Of a DNA stretch of 64,000 bases, positions 18,049 to 27,024 are shown in pieces (the stretch's first letter is position 1; each line of letters starts with the position of its first letter). The notes below the pieces were generated by a model that did not search any database, was not told where the DNA came from, and worked only from the letters and a program-made list of their open reading frames with translations. The stretch lies in contig JAUSCN010000004.1 in assembly GCA_030651285.1 (NCBI GenBank), positions 1 to 64,000 on the forward strand. The letters run 5' to 3'. A program made the position numbers and the translations under genes. This DNA is from a bacterium (GTDB lineage Bacteria; Patescibacteriota; Minisyncoccia; Phycocordibacterales; Phycocordibacteraceae).

Positions 18049-20409
18049 TTAACGATATATCGCCGAACCACCATTACTGTATATAAGGTTTTTGTTTTGT
18101 TCCAGAAATTTCAACGGGAAATAATAGTACAAAACATCCCCGCCTATCGTCTCAATGATGATGCTTTCTCTTACGTTAAAAAAATTCAGGTATACGTAGG
18201 CCCTTCTCCGAGTCGTCTCTGGAAGCAGTTCAATATGCGGCTGAATTTTCCCGTACGCAACCATCTTTATGTCGGAAAAATGTGCCGCCTGAAGGGGGAG
18301 ATGCGGATCGAGATACTGAGTGGTCCAATCCATAGCAAACACCTCTTCAGGGTGCATGTAATAAGAATCGTAGTAAAGTCCGTAATTATTGAGCGCCAAA
18401 AGCGGTCTACCGCCACCCGTCAATTGGGGTATCAAGCCCGAAAGAAATACAAAGAAACCTACTAGGAAAACCGTGCAAAACATTAGTTGCCTTTTGTGAT
18501 CATGTATCACGAATGCTGTCAGATAAAAGAATCCGGCTATGATGGGTAGTGCTAGTAAAATAAGGTTCTGCTGAAAGAGTCTCAGCAACCCATACTCAAT
18601 CGCACTTGCAGGCAATACCGTCTGACCAACCATCACGAGAATGCCGGCAATTGATAATGCTAGATATTCAACGGGAATACCGCGAGATAAAATATTCCCC
18701 TTCGAACTAAGAGAAAAAAATATGACAGCAAGTCCTATCAGCAAGAATAGTTGCGTTATCTTTGCATACGTTTGCTTAACTCCGTCCAAGAAACTGGTAA
18801 GGTCAATATGCAAAGCCGCTCCTATCTTTTCCCCCAAGGGGGTAACTGGCTCTAACACTTCGGGCACAGCTACTGTTTTATATCTTTCTGTTAAGCGCAG
18901 TGGGTAGAAATCCGACTGATCATGATTTTTCATGTTTTTAACCCCCTTCTCCATAAACTCACCAAGTAGTTCGTCTGGCGTTTTCTGCTTTGATTGCAAG
19001 AAACTGTACCTCGCAGGCCCCGAATACCCGTCTGACTCAAACGGATGTTCTATTGCCACCACAATTTGCTGCAGCGTGTTGTAAAGATTGCTTGAGGTCT
19101 TGGTGACAAGAGTCGACCACACCAACATAATGCAGGACAAGCCTATGACAAAAGACAGAGGAATGAGTATGGGTCTTTGATATATATCTCGATTACCCAA
19201 CTTCGAAGTAAGGATCGCCAACCAGTGAGGCCACTTTGCCAAGACAAAAATTCGAAGTATTCGGTTTATTACGTATGCAGCAATAAGAACCGGAACAGCG
19301 ATGTATGATGTCGAATAGTGAGACAAAATCATGCCTGTTCCAAATACAAACAAAGCAAACATTCTTTGCCGTCCACTAAAATACTCCGTAGTGAGCAAGG
19401 TAAATATCATCGCGCCATAAAAAAGAAATGCCACTCCTTGGCGATTCAGAAACGCCATGTCTATCATTGAGGTCGGAAAAGTTACATATAGAAGCCCGAT
19501 CAAAAAAGCAACTACCACCGATACGTACTCTTTAGCAAGATAGTAGAGCATCACTACAGGAAGAGCTCCAATAAACTGCATGAAAAATTTCAAAATATAT
19601 TCAGGATTAACGTGCAACAGATTCTGAAGATATGTCGGCAAGATGGTGATACTTAAACAAGCCATATAGGCATCCTTATAGAAAGACATGCTCCACAAAT
19701 GGGCTTCATTCGTTAACGAAAAAACATGGTATTCGAGCAAAATATCGTGCCCAGTGATGAATGTTCCCCGCATGGAATTCATAAGGAGAAATGCTAGAGC
19801 CATCGCAAACAGCACGAGGGGCGGAATCGACAAATTGACTCTTTCTATAAAAATTATGGTCAGCAAGATCAAGGGAATCATTAAGGTGAGACCAACCATT
19901 ATGAAAATATCAGAACCATTATTGTTCAAACTTATCGCACCAATACAAGAAAAAATCGGCAGCAAGAATGCTATACCCGCAATTACCCTACTGAGCCGAT
20001 TGAACACGTGGAGTTCGAAGGGCGAATTTTCTTTGTATTCAAAATTCAATATAAGCAGGAGGTACACCAACACATCAAACGCGATCAGCAATGGAACAGT
20101 ACTCAATGGCTCAGTCATTCCCGCCATCGGCAATAGCGTGTTTAACACTAAACCAACAACCATCAAGGCAAAAATACTGAGCGCAGCACTTACTGTTAGT
20201 CCGAGAGGTACAGGAAATACCTTTTTGGTTAGCAAAGGTAGAATCAAAAATCCCGGCGTTATCAAAATAAACAAGAATGATAAAAATGATCCGATATATA
20301 GCGGATTGAAATTAAAAATTGCCACCGAATTGACTATAGTAAGACCTATCAGAATATATGCTGACAAAGGTGGCAATATATATTGAAAAAAAGATTTTCT
20401 AAACATCAT
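18049..20409 (-). CDS. Large polytopic membrane protein, DUF2206-like
   Basis: 786 aa, many TMs, TGHDILLEYHVFSLTNEAHLW; DUF2206 assignment from memory. Confidence 0.6.
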   Translation of the reverse strand: MMFRKSFFQYILPPLSAYILIGLTIVNSVAIFNFNPLYIGSFLSFLFILITPGFLILPLLTKKVFPVPLGLTVSAALSIFALMVVGLVLNTLLPMAGMTEPLSTVPLLIAFDVLVYLLLILNFEYKENSPFELHVFNRLSRVIAGIAFLLPIFSCIGAISLNNNGSDIFIMVGLTLMIPLILLTIIFIERVNLSIPPLVLFAMALAFLLMNSMRGTFITGHDILLEYHVFSLTNEAHLWSMSFYKDAYMACLSITILPTYLQNLLHVNPEYILKFFMQFIGALPVVMLYYLAKEYVSVVVAFLIGLLYVTFPTSMIDMAFLNRQGVAFLFYGAMIFTLLTTEYFSGRQRMFALFVFGTGMILSHYSTSYIAVPVLIAAYVINRILRIFVLAKWPHWLAILTSKLGNRDIYQRPILIPLSFVIGLSCIMLVWSTLVTKTSSNLYNTLQQIVVAIEHPFESDGYSGPARYSFLQSKQKTPDELLGEFMEKGVKNMKNHDQSDFYPLRLTERYKTVAVPEVLEPVTPLGEKIGAALHIDLTSFLDGVKQTYAKITQLFLLIGLAVIFFSLSSKGNILSRGIPVEYLALSIAGILVMVGQTVLPASAIEYGLLRLFQQNLILLALPIIAGFFYLTAFVIHDHKRQLMFCTVFLVGFFVFLSGLIPQLTGGGRPLLALNNYGLYYDSYYMHPEEVFAMDWTTQYLDPHLPLQAAHFSDIKMVAYGKIQPHIELLPETTRRRAYVYLNFFNVRESIIIETIGGDVLYYYFPLKFLEQNKNLIYSNGGSAIYR

Positions 20410-21545
20410 AGCCTTTCAGATTCTATCCAATTAATAAAAGTCTCTGTGAGACGATCCCAATTTAACTTTTCCAGGGCAATACGCCTTGCACGCGCCGCCC
20501 TTGAGAGACGGTCTTTATCTTCTAACGCACGAATTAATGTGGTTGTTATCGAATTGATGTCGTCCGCCACACAGACATAACCCGCCTCTCCAAAATCAAC
20601 TGTACCTGAAAGATCGCCAACATTACTTACAAACGGAACAACCGCACGCGCCATATATTGAGGAACCTTCATATTGCTCGCCGCTCGGGTCGTAATATCG
20701 AAAGGCATATAGCAATATCCAATGTCACCAGTGTGCAACTGCATTTTTGTACTTTCAAGAGACAACCATCCAGTAAAAGTAATATTTTTTACCAGATTTA
20801 ATTGTTCCGCTCTCTCCTTAAAGAAAGAGAGAAATTCACCGTCCCCGATGATCTGCACTTCCGTATCAGGATGTATGGATACAGCGCTCGACAATGCCTC
20901 AAAAAGAGGCTCAAGAATACTTTTTCTGTTCACCGACCCTATAAACACGATACGCTTTGCCTTTTTTGAGGGGATCAATGTGTCGAACCAACCTGACTCT
21001 ACTCCATTCGGTATGATTTTTATGGGTTTTGTTGGGTATTCTTTATGAAAGAGATCGAAAAGATAGCTCGACGCAACCACAAGACGGTCAGAATACTTTT
21101 TTGCCAACCATTCTGAGAAATCTACGAGCTTGTAACGATACCATGGGTGCCCCTCAATCTTCATCACTTCACTCCCAAGATCATCAAAATCGGCAACGAC
21201 TTCCGTTCGACGGAACAATTTCGCCAAGAGACCTACCACCGATATAGGTGTTGGCTTGTATATATATACAATGTCGGATTTTTCGGTTAGCAACACCCAT
21301 ATGGCACCAAAAAAATACGGTATGAGGTTAATCTCGATTCGTTTAGTCACGAACTGAAACGGCTGCAAAATTCTTACACCGTCAATTTCAGTAACAACTT
21401 TGGGAGTAAAATTATTATACTTATCAGCAATGGGCGCCACAATCGAAACATCATTTCCCATCCTGTACAAACAACGAGCCAACGCCAATGCTCGATGGCT
21501 AAAATTGCTATGTATACTTCCCGACACGAAAAAAGTTATCGTCAT
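20406..21545 (-). CDS. GT4-family glycosyltransferase
   Basis: KIIPNGVESGWFD, RIVFIGSVNRKSI, EVQIIGDGEFL, YMARAVVPFVSNVGDL; overlaps the next gene by 4 bp. Confidence 0.8.
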   Translation of the reverse strand: MTITFFVSGSIHSNFSHRALALARCLYRMGNDVSIVAPIADKYNNFTPKVVTEIDGVRILQPFQFVTKRIEINLIPYFFGAIWVLLTEKSDIVYIYKPTPISVVGLLAKLFRRTEVVADFDDLGSEVMKIEGHPWYRYKLVDFSEWLAKKYSDRLVVASSYLFDLFHKEYPTKPIKIIPNGVESGWFDTLIPSKKAKRIVFIGSVNRKSILEPLFEALSSAVSIHPDTEVQIIGDGEFLSFFKERAEQLNLVKNITFTGWLSLESTKMQLHTGDIGYCYMPFDITTRAASNMKVPQYMARAVVPFVSNVGDLSGTVDFGEAGYVCVADDINSITTTLIRALEDKDRLSRAARARRIALEKLNWDRLTETFINWIESERL

Positions 21546-21550
21546 AAAAA

Positions 21551-22753
21551 CTAATATTTCCTTAGGATAGCTCGAAAAAGAGCCGAATATTTTCTCGCCT
21601 GAGAATCCCACGAAAAGTTTTTTGCCTTCAGTGCACCATAAGTGGCCATACTCAGCGATAGTTCTTTGTTACTCAAGATACGCTCAATTGCCTCAGCAAG
21701 TCGCTCGGGATCTTTGGGTGGCACTAGAAGCCCATTCTTCTCATGCTCAATGACTTGAGGAGTTCCGCCAATATTCGTCCCGATAATTGGACGTCCCGAC
21801 GCCATAGCTTCAACCAAAACAACACTAAACGCCTCTGCATCTGAGATGGAAGGAAGAACCACGGCGCTTGATCTTGCGTACGCTCTTACCAGACTGTCGC
21901 CCAACAATGGACCAGAAAATATAACTCGATCGAAAATACCAAACTCTTTTGCCCGTTCCTTATAATATTCAAGAGCATCTCCACCACCAACTATTTCAAG
22001 AACTGATTGTGGACGACGCTTTAGTACAATAACCATTGCCAGCAAGAGCTGATCAATCCCCTTCCACTTCGAACTGAGTTCCACTCGACCCACAAAAGTA
22101 ACAACTTCTGTGTTCATGGGTAATGGCATTTCCTTGAATCGAATAAGATCTACACCCGTCGGGATGAAATACATTTTATTTGTGAACTGTGGAAATTTTC
22201 GCTTTGCAAACTCTTGCGAAATTGTTATCACGGCGTCGGCTCGTTTAAAAAGCCAGCGTAAAAAAATATGTTCGTAGAAAGCTATGAACATATCAATGAT
22301 ACGTTTGTTTTTCAGCATACTGCCCGAGTGGTACGTAAGAACAACGGGAATATCCTTAGCGGCGGCCGCTGCTAAGTCTGGCAAATATGGTACGGGGGAA
22401 TGTAGATGCACGATATCTGGTTTTTCACTAGCAATAATGCGTTTCGCCCACCAATACCAAGCAGGATTGATCGGAGTATTTGAAATTTTGAATAAGATTG
22501 GCAAACGATGCACCATCATCCCATCAACAATCTCCTGCTTATAATGCAGGCCTTCGTAATTGCTCGTCAAAATACTGACACGGTACTCACCACTTTCGTG
22601 AAGTTTCTTTGCAAGAAGATATGCATAATTCTCAAGACCACCGATTTTCGGGTAAAAGTACGACGCCACTACAAGAATATTGATGCACTTGAGAGCGTCT
22701 ACATGCGTTAATTTATTTTTCATAAAAATCTTTTCCATCTGTTCACAACTCAA
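21551..22753 (-). CDS. GT4-family glycosyltransferase
   Basis: YFYPKIGGLENYAYLLAKKL, PTGVDLIRF, VVLPSISDAEAFSVVLVEAMASGRPIIGTNIGGTPQVI. Confidence 0.9.
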   Translation of the reverse strand: MSCEQMEKIFMKNKLTHVDALKCINILVVASYFYPKIGGLENYAYLLAKKLHESGEYRVSILTSNYEGLHYKQEIVDGMMVHRLPILFKISNTPINPAWYWWAKRIIASEKPDIVHLHSPVPYLPDLAAAAAKDIPVVLTYHSGSMLKNKRIIDMFIAFYEHIFLRWLFKRADAVITISQEFAKRKFPQFTNKMYFIPTGVDLIRFKEMPLPMNTEVVTFVGRVELSSKWKGIDQLLLAMVIVLKRRPQSVLEIVGGGDALEYYKERAKEFGIFDRVIFSGPLLGDSLVRAYARSSAVVLPSISDAEAFSVVLVEAMASGRPIIGTNIGGTPQVIEHEKNGLLVPPKDPERLAEAIERILSNKELSLSMATYGALKAKNFSWDSQARKYSALFRAILRKY

Positions 22754-24626
22754 TCTTTTCCGGTACTAACTTTAATACCGACATGTAAACTCGCTCTAAG
22801 TTTTGCACCACGACATGCCAATCATATTTCTCTATACCATTCTGCGGATGCATCTGGCTGCGCAAATGCAAAATCTTATTTATTTTCTCAGCAAATGCGT
22901 CAGCGGTCGGTTCAGCTAAAAACCCATTCACCCCCTCCTCTATAAGATCTTGAGCGGCATTATCCTTATATCGAGTAGTCACAACAGGAAGACCTGCAGC
23001 ATTAGCCTCAACCACCACCAATCCAAAACCTTCCCGTATCGAAGGGAGTACGAGCAACTTAGAAGACTTCATGAGTCCATACAAATTTTCATGGCCAGCC
23101 ACCGCACCAAGGAGTGTAATGTTTTCTTCCAGACCTAGCTTTGAGATAAGCTTACTTATATTTTCCTTTTCAGGACCGACTCCAACGACGAGTGACCTTA
23201 TATGCGGATGCAAGATCTTAACCTTCGCGATAGCGCGCACCAGCAGATCAGCACCTTTATGATTAAGCAGACGACCCACAAATATAACATCACTCTTTAT
23301 CTCCCCAGGTCTTACAGAATAGATACTTTGGAGATCTGCCCCGAGCGGTACTGTTTCTATTTTTTTCCGAACACCAACCTCATGCAGCCTCCTAGTTGTA
23401 TGCTCGGAGTTAGAAACAATGACATCTGGCAGTGTGAGTGAAAGACGTTCAACAATATATCCAAAAATCCCGAGAAGTCCCCCAAGATACCCCAGCCAAT
23501 ATTCTCGTCCCCACACTTCATGCCACGTAGCATATAGCTTTTTGCCACGCATCCACGTAATCAATCGTGCACCGAAGAGCGCGAATTGCGGCATATGGTC
23601 CACATCAAGAACATCGAAACGAACAAACAGGAGCTTCAGCGCAGCAAAACCAAATGCAAGAGCCTCACGTATAGAGCGGCGATCACCACTATAGAGTGGG
23701 TGGTATTTGCACAAAGCGTGGTAATGCACACCGTCATGCATTACGGTCTTAGGACCATTCCACCAATGCATTGTATATATATGGACATCGTTCCCTTTTT
23801 TCGCCAACCTGGTAGCGATTTCATATAGACGTTTTTCCTTACCACCGTTGGTATACGGCATGATTGAGTCCGAAACAAATACAATGCGCTGCGGTCTAGC
23901 AACTGCCGGTTCCCACAAAAGATTCTTAGTAAACATCCACAATATGCGAAGCCCGTCCGTAATTGGGTTTAGGTGACTAGCACCTTCGCGTGAGTCATAC
24001 GTAATAGGGACGCAACAAATTTCTTCTCCGAGTCTTGCCATCTTCGTAACCATCTCCATCTCAATAGAAAAATTTGTCGACATCAGGCAAGGACGAAGTC
24101 GTATCAAAGAATCCCTCTTCCATGCGTAATAGCCAGTGAGCACATCGGTCACATTTACCCTGTAGAAATAACGCACCAAATGAGAGAAGGCCCAGTTCCC
24201 GGCCCTATTAAACACTGTCATTGAGCCGTCGACGATACGCCCACCCAATCGAGAACCAATAACTACAGTACAAAAATCTGAGTGAAGCGGCTCGACCATG
24301 CGAAGTATTTCTTCAGGACGATACGTATTGTCGCCATCGAGCATCACAACATAGTCGGTATCTTCACCAATCGAGTAAAACCCAGCACGTATCGCATTTC
24401 CCTTCCCTTTCTTCGACTCATTAATAACCGTGACACCAAGCTGGTGAGCAATGTCTGCGGTTCCATCGTTGGAGTTGTTATTGATGACTCTAATATCAAG
24501 ATCAAATCCACGTTTCTCAATTTGCTCGCGAGGAAAACTCTTAATGACCGCACCAATACCGCCCGCCTCGTTGTAGCAAGGTATAAGGACGGTTATCTTC
24601 TTTCGTTTTTCATCGCAAGTCTTCAT
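22743..24626 (-). CDS. Bifunctional GT2-GT4 glycosyltransferase fusion
   Basis: N-term GT2 (VLIPCYNEAGGIGAVIKSF, VVMLDGDNTYRPEEI); C-term GT4 (PLGADLQSIYSVRPG, LPSIREGFGLVVVEANAAGLPVVTT). Confidence 0.88.
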   Translation of the reverse strand: MKTCDEKRKKITVLIPCYNEAGGIGAVIKSFPREQIEKRGFDLDIRVINNNSNDGTADIAHQLGVTVINESKKGKGNAIRAGFYSIGEDTDYVVMLDGDNTYRPEEILRMVEPLHSDFCTVVIGSRLGGRIVDGSMTVFNRAGNWAFSHLVRYFYRVNVTDVLTGYYAWKRDSLIRLRPCLMSTNFSIEMEMVTKMARLGEEICCVPITYDSREGASHLNPITDGLRILWMFTKNLLWEPAVARPQRIVFVSDSIMPYTNGGKEKRLYEIATRLAKKGNDVHIYTMHWWNGPKTVMHDGVHYHALCKYHPLYSGDRRSIREALAFGFAALKLLFVRFDVLDVDHMPQFALFGARLITWMRGKKLYATWHEVWGREYWLGYLGGLLGIFGYIVERLSLTLPDVIVSNSEHTTRRLHEVGVRKKIETVPLGADLQSIYSVRPGEIKSDVIFVGRLLNHKGADLLVRAIAKVKILHPHIRSLVVGVGPEKENISKLISKLGLEENITLLGAVAGHENLYGLMKSSKLLVLPSIREGFGLVVVEANAAGLPVVTTRYKDNAAQDLIEEGVNGFLAEPTADAFAEKINKILHLRSQMHPQNGIEKYDWHVVVQNLERVYMSVLKLVPEKIEL

Positions 24627-24629
24627 ACA

Positions 24630-25088
24630 TTACATAGCGCTCGGAAGCCTGAAATGCAGGTTCTGACTCATGCCTGAAAGTTCAATGAACACCGTTACTT
24701 TCTGTTTAGGGTTTTTGAATGTATATGACTCCTTAATGAGTCTGGATTCTTTGTGTGCCAGAGTGACAGAATTGCGTGCAATTGGTATGCGATAACCTCC
24801 GTCAGTTTTCAGATACACCACATAGGGATACGTCATAGTCTTTCCCTCAAGGTTGTGAATGGTGAAAGAAAACTGTACCGTCTGCCCTTTCTCAACCTGC
24901 TTTGGAAGATCGAGGTGATTATTGAGGAACAGTTCAGTAAATGATTCCGCTTGAGGGAAGAGCTTCCACTCGTTTAATTGAGCTACGACGGCACTCTGGT
25001 GCGTAAACAATGCGATGGCAATAACAACCACTAAAAGTGCCGAAAATGGCAGCAGAAACCTGGACCACGAAGGGTGTATCGGTCCCAT
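24630..25088 (-). CDS. Membrane-anchored protein, DUF1616-like C-terminal domain
   Basis: N-term TM then FTELFLNNHLDLPKQVEKGQTVQFSFTIHNLEGKTMTYPYVVYL. Confidence 0.5.
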   Translation of the reverse strand: MGPIHPSWSRFLLPFSALLVVVIAIALFTHQSAVVAQLNEWKLFPQAESFTELFLNNHLDLPKQVEKGQTVQFSFTIHNLEGKTMTYPYVVYLKTDGGYRIPIARNSVTLAHKESRLIKESYTFKNPKQKVTVFIELSGMSQNLHFRLPSAM

Positions 25089-25215
25089 ATAGAATGACCT
25101 TCAGTATCTCATAAGCTTAATATAATGTCAATGATTACTTGATTTTTTTGAATTTGTTGTGTAGGGTTCCTCCCGGATATAGCGCGACCCACTCACTAAC
25201 AAAGGAGGGTTCTAA

Positions 25216-25581
25216 ATGGCCAAGATCGTCGTCGTCAGCTCCTCTACCTTGCAGCTTCAGATTCTCGAAAAGCGCCTCAAGGAGGTCGGCCATAGCGTCG
25301 CGTGCTTTGCCTCTGGTTTGGAATTAGAAGATAAAATCACCACAGAGTCGCCCGACCTTGTCCTAATGGATGTATTTTTCTCCGGGGGAAATGGGTTCCA
25401 AGCATGCCGCGAAATGAGGAAGAGCATCCGTTTTGAAAAGCTACCCATCATTCTTTGTGGCGAAGCCGAACGGGAAGACGATACAGTATGGGCGAAAGGA
25501 CAAGGAGCGAGCGGGTACTTGGTAAAACCGCTCGAAGCTTCGAAGCTTTTGGCGACTGTCGAGTCGCATTTGTCTTCATAA
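25216..25581 (+). CDS. Stand-alone response regulator receiver (CheY-like) protein
   Basis: KIVVVSSSTLQLQILEKRLKEVG, PDLVLMDVFFSGG, GASGYLVKPLEASKLL; strong SD AAAGGAGGG. Confidence 0.85.
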   Translation: MAKIVVVSSSTLQLQILEKRLKEVGHSVACFASGLELEDKITTESPDLVLMDVFFSGGNGFQACREMRKSIRFEKLPIILCGEAEREDDTVWAKGQGASGYLVKPLEASKLLATVESHLSS

Positions 25582-25610
25582 ATCTTTCTCGTGCGCAGCC
25601 GTGACGAATT

Positions 25611-25642
25611 GCGCCCGGCCTTGGACTCTCAAGGCCGGGCGC
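25611..25642 (+). terminator. Rho-independent terminator after response regulator
   Basis: GCGCCCGGCCTT-GGACTCTC-AAGGCCGGGCGC followed by TTCTTTTT. Confidence 0.85.
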
Positions 25643-25648
25643 TTCTTT

Positions 25649-26410
25649 TTAATCTCTACCCTGCTCTTCCTTATTATTCTTTCCATTTTCACGATCAATT
25701 TTCTCAGGCCTTTTAGACTTCTCGTCATGCAGGTCAAGCTGGTCCAAAATGCGCTCGTGCTTCTCTAACACTGCATTCAGGGCGCGACTACTCTTCCCTC
25801 TTTCTTTATCGTCAGAATCACTTTTGTTGCTCTGCTTTTTATTCTCAGGAACAACCTGCTTCGGCGTACTAGTAGCGACGACTGGCGTAGAGGTTGCGAC
25901 CGTGAGTGCGGCAGGTACAGCATCACCACCTTCCTCGAAGTCTTTGATCTTGCTCTTCGCTTTGAGACTCTGCTCGCGTATCACTTTGCGCACTTCCTGT
26001 TTGAGCTCTTGGTCGAGCTTCTTGCCGGTCTCGAGTGTCTCAGCTTCCTCAAGACGGCGCTCAAGAAGCTTGGTCTCAAACTTGGCCTCTGCAGCAGGCG
26101 ACGTGGCAGCCACAAGCCGTGCAACTGGCTCTGCTACTTTGGTTTTAATGGGGTACAGAATGTCGCCTGGGAGCGCGCCTTCTGCAGCAAGCGTAGCAGA
26201 GCTGCCATACCCGAGAACAATGATGACGGATAGGCAGCTGGCCTGCGCGCGCTTCGAGAAGAAGAGATGCGACCAAGGTGACGGCACCGGACGCTGCGCG
26301 GTGCTCTCGCGCATCTTGGCGAGAAGTGCGACACGCAGTTCACCGCGCTCTTTTTCAGTGAGCGATATGGAGCGGAGGTGTTTTATAAATGTGTGTGGTA
26401 GGTGTTCCAT
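25649..26410 (-). CDS. DUF5667-domain protein, likely sigma-factor partner
   Basis: TM region then ALPGDILYPIKTKVAEPVARLVA...AEAKFETKLLERRLEEAETL; 6 nt downstream of a sigma-70 gene. Confidence 0.7.
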   Translation of the reverse strand: MEHLPHTFIKHLRSISLTEKERGELRVALLAKMRESTAQRPVPSPWSHLFFSKRAQASCLSVIIVLGYGSSATLAAEGALPGDILYPIKTKVAEPVARLVAATSPAAEAKFETKLLERRLEEAETLETGKKLDQELKQEVRKVIREQSLKAKSKIKDFEEGGDAVPAALTVATSTPVVATSTPKQVVPENKKQSNKSDSDDKERGKSSRALNAVLEKHERILDQLDLHDEKSKRPEKIDRENGKNNKEEQGRD

Positions 26411-26416
26411 AGGTAT

Positions 26417-26911
26417 TTATTGCAACAGCGACTTGAGCTTCTTGAGCGCGCGATGGATGCGCACTGAGACGACGTTTTCGCTTTGGTCGAGAATGTCGCC
26501 AATCTCACGAGGTGAGAGGTCTTCGACGAATCGCCAGGTGATGAGTTTCTGGTCGTCTTCCCCGAGCTCGCGCAGTTTTGCGAGCGCAAGCGACGCTTCA
26601 GCCTGCTCTTCGACCTTGTGATCAATATCTGCCGGCTCGAACCCTGCGTCGACTAGCGTATCGAGCGAGGTCGCTTTGCGCTTCCGGTACCAGTCTATTA
26701 CCAGATTGTCGGCGAGGCGATACAAGAATGCGCGCATGTTAAGGATCTGATGCTTCTGCTGCATGTAGGACCAGGCTTTGAGGAACACGTCCTGCGTCAT
26801 GTCCTGCGCAAGCTCGCGTTCGCCGGTCTTGAAGTAGCAGTGGCGGAATATAGCGTCAGCATGAGCGTCGTAGGCTCTGAGCAGTTCCATTTCCAAAGAA
26901 ATATCCTTCAT
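26417..26911 (-). CDS. ECF-type sigma-70 family RNA polymerase sigma factor
   Basis: Region 2 DMTQDVFLKAWSYMQ...RAFLYRLADNLVIDWYRKRK; region 4 KLITWRFVEDLSPREIGDILDQSENVVSVRIHRALKKLK. Confidence 0.9.
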   Translation of the reverse strand: MKDISLEMELLRAYDAHADAIFRHCYFKTGERELAQDMTQDVFLKAWSYMQQKHQILNMRAFLYRLADNLVIDWYRKRKATSLDTLVDAGFEPADIDHKVEEQAEASLALAKLRELGEDDQKLITWRFVEDLSPREIGDILDQSENVVSVRIHRALKKLKSLLQ

Positions 26912-26975
26912 GGATTAAGACGTGGGGACAGTGCTTTTCTTACCGGCCCCTATAGTACGGACAAGTGTATAGCAC

Positions 26976-27005
26976 AAAACCGCCCGGCGCACGCCGGGCG
27001 GTTTT
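26976..27005 (-). terminator. Rho-independent terminator
   Basis: AAAACCGCCCGGC-GCAC-GCCGGGCGGTTTT downstream of the minus-strand FN3 protein gene. Confidence 0.85.
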
Positions 27006-27024
27006 GACTGCACATGAATTAGTG

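Noticed and set aside
25749-26621. 290-aa plus-strand Ser/Arg-rich ORF opposite sigma/DUF5667 genes
   Set aside because: Low-complexity antisense artefact; the minus-strand genes have clear domain motifs.
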